From Nitrospiraceae bacterium (GTDB taxonomy: Bacteria; Nitrospirota; Thermodesulfovibrionia; Thermodesulfovibrionales; UBA9159), in contig DMNE01000131.1 of NCBI GenBank assembly GCA_003453735.1, positions 1 to 5,887 on the forward strand: a stretch of 5,887 nt of DNA, read 5' to 3'. Made by a program: the position numbers and the translations under genes. This document shows, piece after piece, positions 3,590-5,887 of the stretch (positions are counted from its first letter, which is position 1; every line of letters starts with the position of its first letter). The notes below the pieces were generated by a model, which was given only the letters and a program-made list of their open reading frames with translations, made no database searches and was not told where the DNA came from.

Positions 3590-5887
3590 GGATGCGGCCG
3601 CTTTATTCCCAGTTTCTTCATCTTCGACTGGAGTGTCGTACCCTTCATGCCAAGGATTTCAGCAGCACCGCCTTTGCCAGTGACACGCCAGGAGGTCCTC
3701 TTCAGCACACTCATAATATGCCTTCGCTCTACGTCCTGGAGGTTTACCCCCCTTTCCCCGGAAGACATGGCCTCTGCAGTTTCAGGCAAAAACACTTCCA
3801 GTGTCTTGTCCCTGGCCATTATCATAGCGCGTTCGATAACGTTTCTGAGTTCCCGGCCGTTGCCCGGCCATTCGTAAGACTGAAGAGCATCCATGGTTTT
3901 CTTCGGGATGTTGTCGATTCGCTTTCCCATTTTTGCCTGAAATTCTGTCACAAACGACCAGACCATCAAAGGAATATCTTCCGGACGTTCGCGCAGGGGG
4001 GGAATCACAATGGGAAACACATTCAGTCTATAGAAGAGATCATTTCTGAATCTGCCGCCTGCCGCCTCCTTTGCAAGTTTCCGGTTGGAGGCAGCAATTA
4101 GCCGGACATCAACCCGGATGACTTTTGTTGAGCCCAACCTCTCGAACGTGCCTTCCTCGATTACTCGAAGCAACTTGCTCTGCAACTCAAGAGGTAGGTC
4201 GCCAACTTCGTCGAGAAAAAGAGTGGACCGATCGGCAACCTCGAAACGCCCTGCCATCCTGGTGAGGGCACCTGTAAAGGCGCCCCTTTCCCGGCCGAAC
4301 AGCTCGCTCTCGATCAGCGAGGGAGGCAGCGCAGCACAGTTGACCGACAGCAAAGGACGGTCTTTTCGCCCGCTCATTTTGTGGATCGCTCGCGCCAGCA
4401 ATTCCTTTCCAGTCCCGGTTTCACCCAGTATGAGGACAGTGGTATTCGTCCGGGCAACCTGCCCGGCCTGTAGCAGGACCCTTTTCATGGCGGCGCTTTG
4501 TCCAACAATCTCCGTTTGTTCGCTCAGTTGCTTGACTTCCTTCTGAAGATAGATGTTTTCATCTTCAAGACGTTTTTTGAGTTTCTCGATCTCCTGAAGG
4601 CGCTGGCACAGTTGCTCCTCCATCTGCTTGCGTTCGGTAATATCTACTGCCGCCCCCATCAGGCGATCCAGTTCACCAGAAGCGTTATAATATGGGCGGC
4701 CGCGAACAGCAATCCAGCGGACGCCTCCAGCAGGCTGTATGATACGATATTCGTCGTTTAAGTCCTCTCTCGCCTGGACGGCCTGTTGCATTTTCTCACG
4801 AAGCCGCTCGCGGTCCTCGGGGTGTGCGACACTGAGGAAGAGCTCCAAGTTTAGTTCCTTGTTCAAAGAAACACCAAGCAACTTCCGGGCTTTTTCTATG
4901 GTCCATATGTGGCCGGTGCCTATGTCCAAGGTCCACAGGGCTATATGTGCAGAATCGGCTGCCAGGCTCAGACGCGCCCAACTTTCGCATAGCGACTGTT
5001 CAGAGCGTTGACGGGCGAGGGCAGTCGCAAAAAGTTGTGCCACAAGCTTGAGCCTATTCACAAGCAGCTCCGGCCATTCTCTTTCTTGCTGCAAAACGGC
5101 AAAGCTCAATACTCCAAAAACCGATCCACCCGTTAATAATGGGATCAGCAAGGAGGATTTCGTGCCGTACAAGCGAAAAGACTCCTTGTCACGGCTTGCT
5201 TCCAGCGGCAAATCCGATAACTTTGAGATGGCAAGAACTTCACCCATCAGAACCTTGTTAGCTACCCATGGAAAAAGTTGTCTTCCATCGATCGGCAAGG
5301 AAACTGAAAGGTCTCCTCTGTCATAGAAGAGTGCCAAATGCATGGCTCTCGTCCCCTTTTCGGACAACAGCCAAAGTGTAGAGCGATCGATATCCAGGCG
5401 CTCGCAGACACCTCGCAAAGTGTCACGAATCACATCGTGCAGCTGATCGGCGGGGAGATTGATCAATCGAGCTGAGGTTTTGGCCAACAGCATTTCGAAC
5501 TGGAGTCGATCCTCCAGTTCCAGCTTGTTTTTCTGCCGGTCTAAGGCACCAGCAAAAACATCGGCCATCAGTTGGAGCCGGCTCACGATCTCATCGTGCC
5601 AAGGGATTTCTGAGTGGAGGTTCGCAAAAACCAGGGCGCCAGCGACCTTTCCACCTACTTTCATAGGCAGTGATATGAGCGACTTCCTCCCGCTCGTGCG
5701 GAAAAACTTCTTGTCCTGCTCTGCCTCCTCAGGCAAGTCGTCCACACAGGAGAACGTCACGATCTTCCCTTGCACCGTTTGCCCGTGAACCCACGGCGGG
5801 ACCTCGGTTCCCAGAAGGACAGGCATCAGCTGCCCTCTGTGGACCGTCCACGAATGCGTGGGCAAAGTCGGCGATCCGTCTTCAGCC
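3550..5887 (-). CDS. Sigma-54-dependent activator, GAF-GAF-PAS-AAA+-Fis HTH (5' end beyond window)
   Basis: The frame is open from the right edge to TAG 3552-3550, showing 778 residues; the true start is outside the window. Numbering from the edge: residues about 1-118 are the C-terminal half of a first GAF domain, and 132-294 a complete second GAF domain. Both share W(V)...DLP.EA..DK..FR..G.KS...P and GG.V.G.L.FA, so they are an internal duplication. A PAS domain (about 307-421, ending [11 protein letters not shown]) and a Glu/Lys/Leu coiled coil (419-457) follow. The AAA+ domain (about 458-685) has Walker A GETGTGKE (488-495), the sigma-54-contacting GAFTGA loop (535-540), Walker B LFLDEVGD (556-563), an arginine-finger region [10 protein letters not shown] (612-621) and the sensor-II motif WPGNGREL. 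A Fis-type HTH (about 722-764) closes the protein ([23 protein letters not shown]). It should hydrolyse ATP to open sigma-54 promoters; FhlA-like architecture suggests small-molecule sensing rather than a phosphorylated receiver, although the unseen N-terminus could add domains. Confidence 0.96.
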   Translation of the reverse strand, partial: AEDGSPTLPTHSWTVHRGQLMPVLLGTEVPPWVHGQTVQGKIVTFSCVDDLPEEAEQDKKFFRTSGRKSLISLPMKVGGKVAGALVFANLHSEIPWHDEIVSRLQLMADVFAGALDRQKNKLELEDRLQFEMLLAKTSARLINLPADQLHDVIRDTLRGVCERLDIDRSTLWLLSEKGTRAMHLALFYDRGDLSVSLPIDGRQLFPWVANKVLMGEVLAISKLSDLPLEASRDKESFRLYGTKSSLLIPLLTGGSVFGVLSFAVLQQEREWPELLVNRLKLVAQLFATALARQRSEQSLCESWARLSLAADSAHIALWTLDIGTGHIWTIEKARKLLGVSLNKELNLELFLSVAHPEDRERLREKMQQAVQAREDLNDEYRIIQPAGGVRWIAVRGRPYYNASGELDRLMGAAVDITERKQMEEQLCQRLQEIEKLKKRLEDENIYLQKEVKQLSEQTEIVGQSAAMKRVLLQAGQVARTNTTVLILGETGTGKELLARAIHKMSGRKDRPLLSVNCAALPPSLIESELFGRERGAFTGALTRMAGRFEVADRSTLFLDEVGDLPLELQSKLLRVIEEGTFERLGSTKVIRVDVRLIAASNRKLAKEAAGGRFRNDLFYRLNVFPIVIPPLRERPEDIPLMVWSFVTEFQAKMGKRIDNIPKKTMDALQSYEWPGNGRELRNVIERAMIMARDKTLEVFLPETAEAMSSGERGVNLQDVERRHIMSVLKRTSWRVTGKGGAAEILGMKGTTLQSKMKKLGIKRPHPHEEGGDILTIYR

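Noticed and set aside
3586..4546. Plus-strand frames of 171 and 153 codons across the activator HTH and AAA+ domain
   Set aside because: They are antisense shadows of highly conserved activator motifs on the minus strand.
5863..5887. TTG at 5865 as the start of the activator
   Set aside because: The frame stays open to the window edge, and TTG 5865 falls inside the first GAF domain with no ribosome site; the gene is simply cut off.

Overview
The window looks like a chromosomal segment of a Gram-negative bacterium, most likely a deltaproteobacterial / Desulfobacterota-type anaerobe. This rests on mid-range GC content, GTG starts, a multi-GAF sigma-54 activator with a canonical -24/-12 promoter beside it, and an adjacent DUF3300/DUF2950 pair, as I recall from that group. 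No 16S rRNA or other phylogenetic marker is present, so the assignment is inference.

Every confident gene lies on the minus strand, so transcription runs right to left. From right to left:
(1) 5887-3550: a sigma-54-dependent activator, 5' end off the window, with two homologous GAF domains, a PAS domain, a coiled coil, an AAA+ domain (Walker A, GAFTGA, Walker B) and a Fis-type HTH.
(2) 3549-3090: a 460-bp gap with inverted and direct repeats, ending in a near-perfect sigma-54 promoter (TGGCAT-N5-TTGCT, GG-N10-GC).
(3) 3041-2730: an antibiotic-biosynthesis-monooxygenase (ABM)-fold protein.
(4) 2695-2597: a possible 32-codon leader ORF with a strong Shine-Dalgarno (SD) sequence, overlapping the next gene by GTGA.
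(5) 2600-1728: a membrane-anchored DUF1214-only protein.
(6) 1568-345: a secreted DUF3300 protein with a long Gly/Ser/Arg/Asn-rich tail.
(7) 294-1: the N-terminal 98 residues of a DUF2950 protein, cut by the window edge.

Inferred picture: the activator senses a small-molecule or redox cue through its GAF/PAS domains and switches on the sigma-54 promoter in front of the ABM gene, possibly with read-through into DUF1214, DUF3300 and DUF2950. The last three carry N-terminal export or anchor segments, so the cluster looks like an envelope-directed cassette of mostly uncharacterised proteins. No mobile element, CRISPR array, tRNA or rRNA was seen.

The most useful observations are the sigma-54 promoter, which overlaps the upstream-most starts of the ABM gene and argues for an internal GTG start; the small coupled ORF before DUF1214; and the inverted-repeat cluster at the activator's stop codon.
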